Part shown: in pieces, positions 1 through 8,326 of the stretch | Position numbering within the stretch: position 1 is the stretch's first letter | Layout: every line of letters starts with the position of its first letter | Source of the DNA: Trichomonas vaginalis G3 | Taxonomy: Eukaryota > Parabasalia > Trichomonadida > Trichomonadidae | Length of the DNA stretch: 64,000 bases | NCBI RefSeq assembly: GCF_026262505.1 | Contig: NC_067204.1 | Span: 18,516,165 to 18,580,164, forward strand | Reading direction: 5' to 3' | Program-made: the position numbers and the translations under genes | The notes under the pieces: model-generated | What the model saw: only the letters and a program-made list of their open reading frames with translations | Told to the model about the DNA's origin: nothing | Database searches by the model: none

Positions 1-310
1 ACTTTATACCACGAACTGAAAAATCTTCAAGTTTTGACAATAAGATATCCCAAGCATCTAACATCTTCATACCAACTTGTACGACTTTTATTTTCTTAAG
101 TTTCTGTCTACATTCTTGTTCAGACACTATTGTTGCTCTTGGTTTGTTAAAGACAACATCCCATTCTTTCATAACATAACATTCTGGGGCAGAGTCGACA
201 TAAATGACTAAACGTTTCAAATTCTCGACTGCTTTGTTATAGTCTCTAAATGGACACATATTTCTGAATGCTTGGAAGTCATAAAAATCTGAAACATCTA
301 TTCTGTACAT
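1..310 (-). pseudogene. SF3 helicase-type protein, N-terminal part (E0 copy, cut by window edge)
   Basis: The 5' portion of the gene seen more completely at 35,196-36,383, starting MYRIDVSDFYDF at 310. The window edge removes the ATPase core, so nothing catalytic is visible here; the function is carried over from the sister copy, which has a Walker A motif. The start is supported by the sister copy and by TTTTTATAAAAATG spanning the start codon, the same arrangement as at the polymerase gene start at 18,340. Part of a virus-like element; whether this copy is whole cannot be judged. Confidence 0.6.
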
Positions 311-336
311 TTTTATAAAAAAAAAAAATATTTTTT

Positions 337-1123
337 TTATTCTTGACTTTGTTGTTCTTGTTCATTTGTTGCATTTGTTGTTCTTGAGCTATTTGTTTGT
401 TGAAGTTGTTCTTGTAGTACAATACTTTCACCAGTTGCATCTTCCAATTCGAAACTTTCTGCCGTCATTGACAAATACATAGGACATAAAAGTTTTACAG
501 GAACAAAGTTTGCGTCAACTAATGTCAAGTTATACTTGCTAAAGTGTTTGAGTTCACTAAGGTGAAAATTCTGCATTCGAATGAACAATAGGCAAACCAG
601 CAGAGAAAGTATTGTTTATACGCATAAGTATCTTTTGGTCATAATAGTTTCTGTCGACATTCGAATAACACTTTGAACCTAAGTTTGAAACAATATATAA
701 AATAGGTGTACTTAAAGTCAATGGAACAGACATTCCTTGTATGACACCTTTTCCTGTTATAGGAAACTGTTGGTAGTAAAAACCAGATATAAGTTTTGTA
801 TTATAGCTCATATCGTTTATACTAAACTCAGTCGGACATCCAAACATAATGAAACCTGCTCTAGTTGCAGCACATGTTACACCCGTACTTAAAGTATTAA
901 ATAAGTCAACAAAACCTGTTGGTGGTATATCTGAGTAAGTATCTTCAAAGGAGTATTTTTTACCATTCACAACAATAAAGTCTTCTGGTGTCAAAAGAGC
1001 AAAACAGGCTTTAGTCGTCATTGTGTTTAAGGTTAGTTTACAATATCGTCTTTGAGGACTTTGTAAGTTTGTTGTTATAGAATTATATGACTCAGGGTTT
1101 TTAGTCGTAATAGTATAAACCAT
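337..1123 (-). pseudogene. Candidate minor capsid (penton-like) protein, E0 copy
   Basis: A protein of roughly 260 residues starting MVYTITTKNPES, rich in beta-prone stretches and Thr/Ser/Gly turns, with a Gln-rich C-terminal tail. I see no named motif. Size, beta-rich composition and position two genes from the candidate major capsid protein suggest the single-jelly-roll minor capsid protein that Polintons usually carry, but this is inference from context. Alternatives are a fibre-base or other virion protein. It lies just upstream of the helicase gene on the same strand. About one break in this copy; the sister copy at 36,413-37,201 is nearly identical. Confidence 0.4.
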
Positions 1124-1141
1124 TATGTCTTCTGCATTTAC

Positions 1142-1723
1142 TTAGCAAATAAATTTTAATGAAATGTTGTGGTCGTCAAATATTTTTATAACGTCTGGGA
1201 AACTATATTTTAAGTTCAACGTTTCACCTCCTTTCATAACGTATATCTTGTCAATGACATTATATGAAACACCACAGCAACTAATGTCGGGTTCTATTTC
1301 TTTGATGTTTATATCGTCTGCCTCTGTCAAAAGTTTCAATAGTTCTTTCAAAACTTCATGAGGTGCAATGACATATGAGTTCACTTTTACAGGGTTGTGT
1401 TCGACCAAGTTTAACATTATACCTAAAGCTTGACAAATCTTCTCCTGAGTTTTAAGTTTGTCTTTCAGTTGTTGGTAGTCATTTCGAATATCTGCAACAG
1501 AACTTAAGTCTCTGCTAACTTCAGGATATGTTGGTTGTTCTTTTACAGGAACTATTGTTATACCATCTTCGTCTTAGTATGGTTTCCCCACTTCAACATC
1601 TCTGTCTTTGACATTGACAACAACACTTTGACTGTTTGTTTGAGTTGGTGAATTTAACTTCACATCTGCCACCGCCATTAAACCTTTTGAAACACTTACG
1701 CTTCTATTTTTCGGAAATGACAT
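1142..1723 (-). pseudogene. Unrecognised 193-residue element protein, E0 copy
   Basis: Unrecognised product, seen whole in the sister copy at 37,220-37,801. It starts MSFPKNRSVSVSKG; the N-terminal third is polar and probably disordered, the middle has a heptad-like segment (around DIRNDYQQLKDKLKTQEKI), and the C-terminal half looks compact with a Cys pair (ISCCGVSYN). The start codon is preceded by CTTTTTATTCTAAGTAAA, the standard element start motif. It is divergent from the plus-strand gene at 1,742, with only 18 bp between start codons. About one break here. A virion or assembly role is possible from position only. Confidence 0.5.
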
Positions 1724-1734
1724 TTTACTTAGAA

Positions 1735-1740
1735 TAAAAA
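1735..1740 (-). promoter_or_regulatory. Element start motif TTTTTA, divergent pair 1,723/1,742
   Basis: On the minus strand TTTTTA lies 12 nt before the start codon at 1,723. On the plus strand TTTTACTTAGAATAAAAAG leads to the start at 1,742. The 18-bp gap therefore serves both genes. Same motif and spacing as most other element genes. Confidence 0.5.
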
Positions 1741-1741
1741 G

Positions 1742-2161
1742 ATGGACGTATTCGGATATCTCTTCGAATTGAAGCAAAACAAAGTTTACACACACAAACA
1801 ATACAAATACATTGACAGAATAGTTCTTTATACAAACAATGGAAAATGTTATAGAATAGCAATATTTGCTGAACCAAAATATTTTCATAAAGCAAAGAAA
1901 GTTGGTATAACTGAAATGGTGAAAGTTCTTGAAGCAGACAAAAATATAACTTCAAAACTGACCGATATTTCTAAAGGTAAGTTTATAATACAATATTATG
2001 TCAAAACTGGCGTACTGTCAATATTTGACGGAGAGAAGTCAGTTCAAGAACAACTTACTGACCTGCCTCCAAAATCTGCTCGATGGAAACTGTCGTTATA
2101 CCAATCTGAGGAGCCCCAGCAGGTTTCATCGAACGAATTTTCAAAAGAGCATCTTCTGTGA
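1742..2161 (+). CDS. Unrecognised small element protein, convergent with the MCP gene, E0 copy
   Basis: Open frame of 139 residues starting MDVFGYLFELKQNKVY. Charged and compact, alternating short beta-prone runs (RIVLYTNNGKCYRIAIF, GKFIIQYYVKTGVLSIFDG) with Lys-rich helices; no signal peptide, membrane segment or familiar motif. Its 3' end overlaps the end of the candidate capsid gene on the other strand by about 100 nt. Because the sister copy at 37,820 has a different C-terminal end, the conserved part is probably residues 1 to about 115. It is the only plus-strand gene in this arm. Function unknown; a small regulator is possible, but nothing in the sequence proves it. Confidence 0.5.
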   Translation: MDVFGYLFELKQNKVYTHKQYKYIDRIVLYTNNGKCYRIAIFAEPKYFHKAKKVGITEMVKVLEADKNITSKLTDISKGKFIIQYYVKTGVLSIFDGEKSVQEQLTDLPPKSARWKLSLYQSEEPQQVSSNEFSKEHLL

Positions 2162-3664
2162 AAAGTGCTATTGGTTTTGTAAACTTCTTTGCTTTCAATT
2201 CATCTGGACCGTCTCTGTCACCAGTATATTGTATTTGAACTGTACCAACAGTTGAAATACCACCCATAAAGTCTTCTGAGTCAGCAAATGGAATGCCAAG
2301 CCAAAAGTTTGAACGGTCTCTATTTGTATATTGAGTTTTTTGACCTCCTGAATGAGTCCATACTTTCACATATGGCATAATAGAACTTTGCATTTCAGGG
2401 TTAATGGTTGTTGTGAAGTTGTTGTTAAAGTTCATAGCATCTAATGTCAAGTTGTATGACCTCATATCTTCAACTGTAGAATATTCTTCTCTTGGATAAT
2501 ATTTGCCATCTATGTTTATATGATATTTAATACCAGGGTTGTAGAAACAAGAATAGTCATTTATAGTTCGTCTGAAAAGACAAACATAGTATCTGCATGT
2601 TTCATTGCAGTTGTTAAGGCAATATCTGTTCTTGCACCTGGGTCAGCACTTTGGTTTCCAACTTCACCTGCAAAGTCTTTGACAGATATTTGGTGTATAG
2701 GGAACATAAGTGGAACTGCAATATATTTGGCAGCTAAAGCATTTGAAATATCTGGGTCCAACATATAGACTGCAAGTCTGCTTTCTATTCTCTTGCATTC
2801 AAATTTTTCGCATGTGAACTTAACTGGGTCCCATACGTTTGCACCACCATTATCCTTCATATAGTAGTTTACTTCATTGTTGAAGTTTGAGAAACCAAAG
2901 TCTAAGTCAACTTTGTTTTTGCAAAAGGCAGCGAATGTTTCCTGAGCTGTTGCTTTGGCTTCAATAGTGAATGGGTCTTGTGTTGGTGCAATGACTAAGT
3001 TATTTTTGCTTGGAGTAAGTTCGATAGAAATTTTTCCTGCCCAGTTTGGCAAGTATCTTAAAAACCTGAAGATGAGGAAAGATGACAAAGGAACTCTAAG
3101 TTTCAGTTTTACTTTAGTGGCAGCAGTTCCATCTGAACCAGAAAGGTTAACATAAACTCCTGGAACGTTAGGGTCAAGTCTTCTTATTTTCTCAATAGTT
3201 GCATACTGGTCTGTTTGTTCTCTAGCTTGTGGTTGTACTGAGTTTCTCAAAGCGAACCATTCAGAGTTTGCCCATGTTACTGTTTGAACTAAGTCAGAGT
3301 TAGAATATATCTTATATCCCATGAAAACTTCTGGAGCATATTGGTATCCGACATAGAAAATTCCATTGCAACCTTTCTTGTCAGACAACTTGGCAGAAGG
3401 TTTTATTTCAATGTCTTGTTCCACGTATAAGAATGAGTTGTCAATAGAAATAATATGAAACCTGTCGCAAGCAATATCTACTGTTGTTGAAGAACCTTCT
3501 CCAAACTCACCTACGTTTCCATAAGAAACAGCAGTTGTATATTCGTAAGTTCCAGGAACTATTTCTGACCTTCTAATGGCATTGTCGCATTCGTTATACC
3601 ATTCGGAAACATTTCCGTTCATGGCATCCAAAACTGTTGGCGTTATATTCTGAGCGGCGTACAT
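2055..3664 (-). pseudogene. Candidate major capsid protein (double jelly-roll type), E0 copy
   Basis: A gene region of about 530 codons starting MYAAQNITPTVLDAMNG. The product is beta-rich with many Tyr/Phe/Gly and Asn-Pro turns (for example FYVGYQYAPEVFMGYK and LRVPLSSFLIFRFLRYLP), has no signal peptide or membrane segment, and has the length expected of a double-jelly-roll capsid protein. Polintons encode such a protein, and this is the best candidate by size, composition and position. I cannot confirm the fold by eye. The start is supported by TTTTTACCCATATGAA just before the ATG. About one break in this copy. The sister copy at 38,133-39,734 differs mainly in two short surface-like segments in the middle of the gene. 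Confidence 0.5.
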
Positions 3665-3674
3665 TTCATATGGG

Positions 3675-3680
3675 TAAAAA
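3675..3680 (-). promoter_or_regulatory. Element start motif TTTTTA before the MCP gene
   Basis: TTTTTACCCATATGAAATG on the minus strand, with the motif 11 nt before the start at 3,664. It closely resembles TTTTTAACCCATAAGAAATG before the gene at 17,133, sharing the ACCCATA core. Confidence 0.5.
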
Positions 3681-3696
3681 TATAGAATAGTTGGAT

Positions 3697-6600
3697 TTAT
3701 GTGTCATAATAGAACCCACTCCGACCAAGCTTTACTTTCTTCCTGACTGAGTTTTTAACTCTTCTTTTTCCTTCATTGCCACTACTTTCACTAGATGAAG
3801 TTACTTCTTCACTACTTTCACTTTGTTCTACTCTTCTCTTCTTCTTTGGTGTCGCTTTTGGTAACTTGCCCTATGCTTCAAGTTGTTGCATCTTTGCCTC
3901 ATGTTCACCTAGTATGTTGTAAATTTCCCATGTCCTTTTTGCCTTTGGCTCTGGTCGCCCATCTCAGGTAACCTATATCCTAGAAAGATTTTGTCATAGT
4001 TTGTATTTGAGTCTTCGCTTATTGTTTGCATGACTCTTTCCTGAGTTTCCGGTTCAAGCTCTTCAAATATAGCTTGTCCATATGGAATATGCTCGTTTCC
4101 AAATATATGTTTTTGTAGCCATTCTGGTTTTCTTTCCATGTTACCAATAATATCTTTTGTGAATGGGAAAGCTTTTACCCAATGTTTCAGTCTTGCGTCA
4201 TTTATTTCTGTAGTTGGTTTTATTTTGTCAAGGAACATGTTTTTCAATACTAACATTTCATTTGGTACTGTCCATTTGAGTTTTCTTAAATATTCATCCC
4301 TTCTCGGTTCATTGTCTGCAAAGTAAGTTTTTATGACATTTTGTAAACTTTCGTTTGCAAGGTCATGTACAATAGGTTCTCTTCTTTCTCCCTCCCTAAC
4401 TTTCTTTCTAAACTCTTCACCAAATATACCATCTCTATGGTTCTGTGTAGTTCTTTGAGATAAATGTTCTAGAACGTCAGGTGTTATATTTCCATCAGCC
4501 ATGTTCATTTCATACTGGTCCAAAATATCTGCATCTTTCATATCTTTCAATGGCATTAAAGCCGCGCTGAAAATACCAGCTATATCTGGTTCACCATTGA
4601 CTTCCATTGCGTCTACAACTTCTTGGAATTGTGGTTGTAAGTTTATGAACCACCTATCTGGATTAGCTTTATGACCCCATCTCATTGTAGTTCCATCGTC
4701 TGCAGAAACAAAAGTAGGTTTGTTTCCATCTTGGTTAGGTTCTGAATGAACTTTAAACAATGTTTCATTTCTATATGTTTTCTTGAAATTTAACCTTTTA
4801 TTTTCACCGAGTTCAGCCAAAGATTGAACGTTAAATGCTCGTAAGTAAAAAGGGTTGTTGTATTTGTGTACATTTTTTTTCAGTTCTTCCATTCTATGCT
4901 GGATATTTTCATCTGATGTTGGAGTCTTTTGTATGTCGGCAAACATTTTTCGATATTCTTCTACTATGTCAGCCGAATTTTTTTTAGACTCTTGGAAATA
5001 TTCCATATTCTCCGCATACTCTTGTTGAGGGTCAAGATTTTTCGGCTGTTCCAAATCTTCATCTAGTTCTGTGAAGTTAGTTTCCAAAGGAAGGACTTGT
5101 TCGTTTCCTTCAGGCTCTTCTAGCTGTTGTTGCTGAACTATTTCTTCCATGTCTGGTTGTATCTGAACTTCTTCCTGTGGAGTTTCTTGTACCTCATCTG
5201 CTGGCATTTCATATATTCCGAGACCGTTTTTAACAATTTCCCTATCTACGTCATCCGGACTCATAAACCTTTCTTCTTTCGTTCCGTCTCTATTTTTTAC
5301 GCGTTTCATGAAGATAGTTGAATTATCATTTATCTCTGACACCAAATATCTCGGAGTAAATTCATCCATGTCATTTGGATGATATGCTATTAAATCATAT
5401 CCCTTAGCGAGCTTGTATTTTCCAGGTTTGAAATTATATCCCATTTGGTGCTGAACCATAAAGCTAAATAGGTTCGGGTCAGTATTTCCTTCATTGAACT
5501 TTCTAATAGCTTCTTTATATCTGTCACTAAAGTCAAGAGTATCTGGGTAACCATAATTTTCCTTAAGCATTTTTAAGAATTCTTGGTTTCCTTGTTCTCT
5601 ACTTCTTTTATGTCCTTGCTCTGTTTGTGGTTGTTGTTGTGCAGGGTTTTGAACTGTTGGTTGCTGTGCTGGTTGTGGAGGTGGTTGTTGTGCTGGTTGT
5701 TGTTGTTGTGCTGGATTTTGAACTGTTGGTTGTTGTGTTGGTTGTTGTTGTTGTTGTGCTGGATTTTGAACTGTTGGTTGTTGTGTTGGTTTTGGTGCAT
5801 GCCTGTGTCTGTGTCCATGTGACGATGTAAATGTTTTAGGTAGTCCTGGTGCAGGTGCTTCTCTTGGAGGGTTTGGTGGTATATAAGTTCCACTAGCTAG
5901 TATATAAGTTCCACCAGCTGGCACATATGTTCCATCTGCAGCATAATGTCCTACCTGACTTTTCGTTTTTAAGAAAGCATTTACTAGGTCTGTTTTGGTC
6001 TGTTGTAACTCTTTTTCTTGACTTTCCACAACAGTTGCTCTAACGGCGTCATAGGCACTTTGAACTGCCTGTCTCGTTGCTGCATCTGTTATTTTCGTCA
6101 TATTTTGTGCTACTTCTCTTAACTCTTTGTCGAAACCTTCAGACTTCAGTTTCTTTCCAGATGAGAAGTCGTTCACTAGTTTCACCTTACTATGAAGAGC
6201 TTCGAAGGCGTTCTTAAAGTCAGCATTCGTTAAAGCTTCATTTGAACTGTCTTCATCCGCTTGTATTTTTGTCCTTATTGACCCTATAAGTTGGGCTGCT
6301 TTAGCGTTGGCTTGGGCATCTAACCAGTCATTGTTAGCTTTTATATATTCTGCGCTTTTCATTGCCTTTTGCATGGCTGCGTCGTTATTTTTACTTTCTT
6401 GTGCTAAGTTTTCATACTGTACGGTTTGGTTTTGCAACTGTAAAAGTTTTTCTGCCTTTACATTTGCTTCAACTTCTTTTTTATACTCATCGCTATCCAT
6501 ATATGTCTTCAGGGCTTTTTGTTTTATTTCTTCATCTTTCAGTACTTTATATTGAGTAGTATGGTTTTTCAAATTTAAAACATCTTGTTCCATTTTTGCT

Positions 6601-7076
6601 ACTTCTGCTGCTTTTTCTGACACTTTTTTCGCATATTCCTCTGTACTTAGTTCTTTCAGTTGTTCTTCTTTCTTCTTTTTCTCTACGTTTAACTCATTGA
6701 GTTTCTTTGTGTGTCTGTCATATTCTAGTTTCTTTTCGTTTTCACTTATTTGTTTCTGTATGTCTATGTTTGACTTTTTGACATCTGTTATTTGATTTTT
6801 GAGTGAACTCAAATTCATTTGACTTTGAGGGTTATAAGCTGTTCCGTCTGCAGCTCCACCATAGCCTGCCATTTTCGCTAAAAGTGCCGCTCTTAAACCT
6901 CCACTCTGTGCACCAATAACTCGGTTTAAAAGTATAGGGTTGCTTGACATTTGTTGCAACATAGTGGGGTCATTCAGCATTTGTTGTTGCAACTGTTGTT
7001 GTGGTGTCAGTTTTACTATTGGATGTTTCAATGCTCTCTTCCTCTTACGTATATTCTTACGTAGCTTACGTGGCAT
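3697..7076 (-). pseudogene. Very large coiled-coil and Gln/Pro-repeat protein, E0 copy (nearly whole)
   Basis: The largest element gene; an open stretch of 1,055 codons covers most of it. Regions in order: basic N-terminus (MPRKLRKNIRKRKR); Gln-rich stretch (about 25-50); Gly/Ala segment with GGLRAALLAKMAGYGG (about 60-75); long Lys/Glu/Gln coiled coil (about 85-370); His-rich patch, then Gln/Pro repeats built on QPTVQNPAQQ (about 395-495); a globular part of roughly 500 residues rich in charged and aromatic residues; and a distal tail with a basic, nuclear-signal-like KKKRRVEQSESSEE. I recognise no enzyme motif. A core, scaffold or DNA-binding virion protein is plausible because of the basic ends and position beside the MCP gene. 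About one break here. Confidence 0.6.
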
Positions 7077-7079
7077 TTT

Positions 7080-7293
7080 AAGTGAAGTTAAAAAGCGGTT
7101 TTTGACAGATGTTTATATGACACTTTCTCCGGTTTATAGGACCTCTCTCATATTCTATCTTGTCATATCTAAACTCATAGTCATGTATGTCCTCTAACCA
7201 TCTCATAACGGTTTCCAAACCACTTTTATCGGATGTAAAGTAAAAGCATGGATGGTTATGTATAACGTCTAAAGTTTCTAAAGAGTCTCTCAA
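7080..7293 (-). pseudogene. Inverted 3' fragment of the adenine methyltransferase gene in E0
   Basis: Reading the minus strand gives RDSLETLDVIHNHPCFYF and continues to ERGPINRRKCH, identical to the C-terminal part of the methyltransferase at about 13,220-13,410. It contains none of the AdoMet or DPPF motifs. The fragment lies between the large protein gene and the terminal repeat of E0, and is absent from the corresponding place in E1 (43,175-43,197). A partial inverted duplication of the opposite end of the element is the simplest reading. Confidence 0.75.
7089..7094 (-). promoter_or_regulatory. Element start motif TTTTTA before the large protein gene
   Basis: CTTTTTAACTTCACTTAAAATG on the minus strand; motif 13 nt before the start at 7,076. 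The same sequence precedes the sister gene start at 43,174. Confidence 0.5.
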
Positions 7294-7424
7294 AGTATAC
7301 TTCCTTGGAACGCCCGTAACTTTTCCTGTAGCGACGATAGACCCTTACTTGTCCGGACAAAGTTATACTATTTTGAGTGCTCTACAAAAAAAGTCAACAG
7401 CGACGACTCTCAAAAATTTTTTAT

Positions 7425-7545
7425 GGGCTAGAGGGCGCAACGCGCCTGGAAGCCCCCAATACCCAAAAAAACTTCATTTATACTAAACATCTTCAGGGCT
7501 AGAGGGCACGAAGTGCCTGGAAGCCCCACTACCTTTTTTTTTTTT
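7425..7545. repeat. E0 right terminal repeat with two hairpin units
   Basis: Two related units of about 33 nt (7,425-7,457 and 7,496-7,528), each starting GGGCTAGAGGGC and ending CCTGGAAGCCCC, separated by a spacer with TTTATACTAAACATCTTC. Each folds into a short stem: GGCGC-AAC-GCGCC in the first, GGCAC-GAA-GTGCC in the second. The outer unit runs into CCACTACC and 12 T, then host sequence. It matches the E1 termini at 12,461-12,517 and 43,198-43,254. Confidence 0.8.
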
Positions 7546-7573
7546 AAATTTCCAAATTTTACCGAATTAGATT

Positions 7574-7635
7574 TTACACTTTTCTGACTTTTTGTCAGGG
7601 AACGAAGCGACCCAAAAAATATCGGAAAAGTGTAA
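7574..7635. repeat. 62-bp foldback sequence, present in every family spacer
   Basis: Bounded by TTACACTTTTC and GAAAAGTGTAA as 11-bp inverted ends, with an inner hairpin CTGAC-TTTTT-GTCAG. Copies lie near 44,531-44,592 and 56,641-56,702, so it predates the duplication of the genes. It could be a tiny non-autonomous transposon or a 3'-end/terminator structure. Confidence 0.5.
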
Positions 7636-7719
7636 TTCTCAGTAATATGATTAATTTTTCCATTTAACACCGAACAGCATTTGAATCAAAAATAATCGCA
7701 TGGCTGAGAATTTAATTTT

Positions 7720-8326
7720 GGCAAACCCAAATTTTAGCTAAAAGTGACAGGGAAAAAAACGTTTAGTATTAAAAAAAAGACCGATGAGAGCTTCGTTCGA
7801 AATATAGAGGGAACTGAGAATGCGCAAACATTCTCAGGGAATATTGGATGCTATTTCCGTTCCCTCTGTATGGAAAATTGAGGTTTTCAAAGGGAGTTAA
7901 AATAATACCAAATTTATACTAATTTACTTCAAAATACAAAAGTATTTGACAGCTAAAATTAGTTACTTTAGCAAGCCTATCAATACCCTTTTACGATTAT
8001 TGCTACTTTTTCGAAATAAAATAAATTTATTATCAAAAACCTTTTTTTCTTAGTAAAAATAAACGAAATTTTTTACCTTATGAACTTTTGATGGAAATAT
8101 GCAAATTTAAAATAATAAAGAAAGCCGCGAGCGAAGCGATCGGCTTAGTTCGAAGATTTTGATTCAAATCTTTGCTTATATTCCTTAAATTCTTTATGAA
8201 ACTCGCAACAGTTCCATAAAAAATTTTAAATTCTAAACTGTCGAAATTACCGATCGGTAATCACACCCTTCATGGGTGTGTCACTTTTTACAGGCGTGTC
8301 ACTTTTAGCTAAAATTACCCCTACTC
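7720..8326. mobile_element. 607-bp non-autonomous DNA transposon-like insertion (Mutator-like?)
   Basis: This block is present here but absent from the sister spacers, which read straight through GAGAATTTAATTTTTGGAATTC at 56,773. It is flanked by a 9-bp direct repeat, TTTAATTTT (7,711-7,719 and 8,327-8,335). Near both ends is a 20-bp inverted repeat AATTTTAGCTAAAAGTGACA. A 9-bp target duplication fits Mutator-like elements, which are known in trichomonads, but the outermost bases pair poorly, so the superfamily is tentative. It has no coding capacity and contains several hairpins: 7,814-7,837, 8,122-8,146, 8,247-8,260 and 8,262-8,280. Confidence 0.7.

Larger units (their letters stand above)
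1..7545. mobile_element. Polinton/Maverick E0, right arm (left part outside window)
   Basis: Right-hand part of a Maverick/Polinton-type element. Gene order read leftward from the terminus: large coiled-coil protein, candidate major capsid protein, a small plus-strand gene, a 193-residue unknown, candidate minor capsid protein, SF3 helicase. The same order recurs at 34,856-43,264, where it also ends in the same terminal sequence. The terminus is a hairpin-bearing repeat ending in CCACTACC plus about 12 T, abutting host sequence that is uninterrupted in the sister spacers near 44,500 and 56,615. The arm looks recent: near-identical to its sister copy, with only about three or four breaks in total. 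Polinton identity rests on the integrase and polymerase of the sister element E1. Confidence 0.8.

Noticed and set aside
5573-5893. Gln/His/Asn-rich and Leu/Trp/Val-rich frames over the Gln/Pro repeat of the large protein
   Set aside because: Alternative-frame readings of a low-complexity coding repeat, without independent start motifs.
3697-7076. Adenovirus-type protease cleavage sites in the Gly-Gly motifs of the large protein
   Set aside because: Phrases such as AGYGGA are suggestive, but too short and unsupported; no protease gene is visible in the window.
7425-7545. Rho-independent terminator or tRNA-like fold at the GC-rich hairpin with T run
   Set aside because: The same sequence forms both ends of the element in inverted orientation; it is a terminal repeat. 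No tRNA arms or anticodon loop could be found.
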